NCBI RefSeq assembly: GCF_033097505.1 | Contig: NZ_AP028654.1 | Span: 450,001-514,000, forward strand | DNA from: Helicovermis profundi | GTDB taxonomy: Bacteria; Bacillota; Clostridia; Peptostreptococcales; Acidaminobacteraceae | DNA: 64,000 bases | Direction of reading: 5' to 3' | In this document: piece after piece, positions 63,801 to 64,000 of the stretch | Numbering within the stretch: the stretch's first letter is position 1 | Layout of the letters: each line of letters opens with the position of its first letter | Position numbers and translations under genes: made by a program | Notes under the pieces: generated by a model | Database searches by the model: none | What the model saw: the letters and a program-made list of their open reading frames with translations, nothing else | What the model was told of the DNA's origin: nothing

Positions 63801-64000
63801 TATTTAACTTATATTAAGGAAAATGGCGAATTTTCAAGAATGGGTAGCGACATTTATTTTCATGGACTTAGAGAAGGTGAAACATGTGAAGTTGAGGTTG
63901 ACGATGGAATAATACTGGTTGTTAAATATCTTGAAACTTCTAAAATTGACTCTAATGGTTTTAGAAGAGTCGTATTTGAAGTAAATGGTAATAGACGAGA
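60858..64000 (+). CDS. pyc: Pyruvate carboxylase, N-terminal 1047 residues (cut by window edge)
   Basis: The frame is open from ATG 60858 (AAGGAGAG upstream) to the window edge. The biotin carboxylase part comes first: RILVANRGEIAIRIFRAC, HPGYGFLSENPEFA, the ATP-grasp AAAGGGGRGMRIV and EMNPRIQVEHTVTEM. The carboxyltransferase part starts near residue 530 (LLTDTTMRDAHQSLMATRV) and has FEGMMGQVEGGFPKKLQ. The last visible residues VFEVNGNRRE match the linker before the biotin carrier domain, so about 100 residues are missing. The enzyme makes oxaloacetate from pyruvate with bicarbonate and ATP. Confidence 0.96.
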   Translation, partial: MKKFKRILVANRGEIAIRIFRACHELNIRTVAIYSEEDKNSLFRTKADESYLIGKGKSPVDVYLNINEIIKVALKKGVDAIHPGYGFLSENPEFAKKCVEAGIAFIGPTSEMMEKMGDKIKSKIVASKVNVPTIPGVEKPIESDEDAIEFANYCGYPIILKAAAGGGGRGMRIVREESELLDSFRSAKSEAKKAFGIDDMFIEKFLENPKHIEVQVIGDKYGNLVHLYERDCSIQRRHQKVIEFTPAISLSVEKRNEICADALKIANAVNYKSAGTVEFLVDSGGRHYFIEMNPRIQVEHTVTEMVTGIDIVQTQIMIEEGHKLDSHEIGIYSQNDIRVNGYSIQCRITTEDPSNNFAPDTGKMDVYRTGSGFGIRLDGGNGFTGSIISPYYDSLLVKSTSWARTFHDAIRKQIRAVKEVKVSGVKTNTAFLINVLNHPIFQKGLCDTNFISSNKELFDIIPKEDHELKVLNYIGEKIVNETKGVKFDFDVPLVPKYDKNIILSGTKNILDNDGSKGLIDWIKSQNKLLLTDTTMRDAHQSLMATRVRTKDMTKIARATSHLAKDLFSLEMWGGATFDVAYRFLKESPWDRLEKIRSKVPNVLLQMLIRGSNGVGYKNYPDNVIKHLIKESANKGIDVFRIFDSLNWFEGMELSIDEVLNTGKIAEACICYTGDILDEYRDKYTLDYYVKMAKKIERSGAHILGIKDMSALLKPYAAHKLVAALKNEIDIPIHLHTHDTTGNGVSTILLAAEAGVDIVDTAFNSMSGLTSQPALNSVVAALKNTDRDTGIKLDEIQKISDYWSSVRPVYSKFESGLKSSSAEIYKFEIPGGQYSNLKPQVESFGLGHRFTEVKEMYKDVNEMFGDIIKVTPSSKAVGDMAIFMIQNDLSKENIYDKGKDLSFPDSVVSFFEGMMGQVEGGFPKKLQKLVLKDIRPITSRPGELLEDEDFDKIREHLTEKFNIEVKEEDIISYALYPKVFDEYLTYIKENGEFSRMGSDIYFHGLREGETCEVEVDDGIILVVKYLETSKIDSNGFRRVVFEVNGNRR

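Overview
The window is a stretch of a low-GC Gram-positive chromosome, most likely an anaerobic member of the Clostridia (Bacillota). The signs are very AT-rich codons with Arg mostly AGA, strong AGGAGG ribosome sites with frequent TTG/GTG starts, the anaerobic (cbi) cobalt-early cobalamin route, a split GcvPA/GcvPB glycine decarboxylase, a SpoIIE/RsbU-type phosphatase and T-rich hairpin terminators. I cannot name the genus. No rRNA, tRNA, CRISPR array or prophage is visible.

Layout. 1-528: start of an MFS transporter (minus strand, cut by the window edge). 1.2-6.9 kb: an oligopeptide/dipeptide ABC transporter operon (D-F-A-B-C), ending in a long hairpin terminator and a 137-bp tandem repeat array (6.9-7.5 kb). 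7.7-11.8 kb: a small membrane protein, oleate hydratase, a TetR regulator, a flavodoxin and a CopZ-like Fe-S protein whose frame contains a UGA, probably read as selenocysteine. 11.9-15.3 kb: a 139-bp structured repeat, rsmH, a GIY-YIG protein and a polysaccharide deacetylase lipoprotein. 15.4-22.0 kb: a cobalamin riboswitch followed by cbiC-D-E-T-F-G-H-J. 22-30 kb: an MltG-like membrane protein, GNAT, RluA-type pseudouridine synthase, a HEPN-motif protein, signal peptidase I, nucleoside kinase, a PP2C phosphatase and an HTH regulator. 30.5-36.6 kb: a second peptide transporter operon (A-B-C-D-F), again ending in a structured repeat. 36.7-44.8 kb: DegV, a QueG-Kbl in-frame fusion, CheV, two diacylglycerol glycosyltransferases and a flippase-like protein. 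45-48.5 kb: an FG-GAP-like lipoprotein with a two-component system. 48.5-52.7 kb: two identical IS1634-type insertion sequences in tandem, with long nested target duplications. 52.7-57.7 kb: a tandem glycine riboswitch and gcvT-H-PA-PB. 57.9-64 kb: folD, an RCC1-repeat membrane protein and most of pyruvate carboxylase.

Metabolic picture. Peptides are imported by two transporters. Glycine is split by the Gcv system under glycine-riboswitch control, and FolD handles the methylene-THF produced. Kbl links 2-amino-3-ketobutyrate to glycine and acetyl-CoA. The cbi operon makes the corrin ring, and cobalamin is a cofactor of QueG.

Main items for a second look: (1) the UGA-containing CopZ-family gene; (2) two differently sequenced but similarly folded repeat elements at the 3' ends of the two peptide-transport operons, sharing the junction GCATAGGG; (3) a 139-bp dispersed structured element, one copy of which sits in the gcvT leader; (4) the QueG-Kbl fusion with an internal ribosome site; (5) an IS pair whose 69-bp target duplication contains the likely gcv promoter; (6) a HEPN-motif protein without a CRISPR locus.
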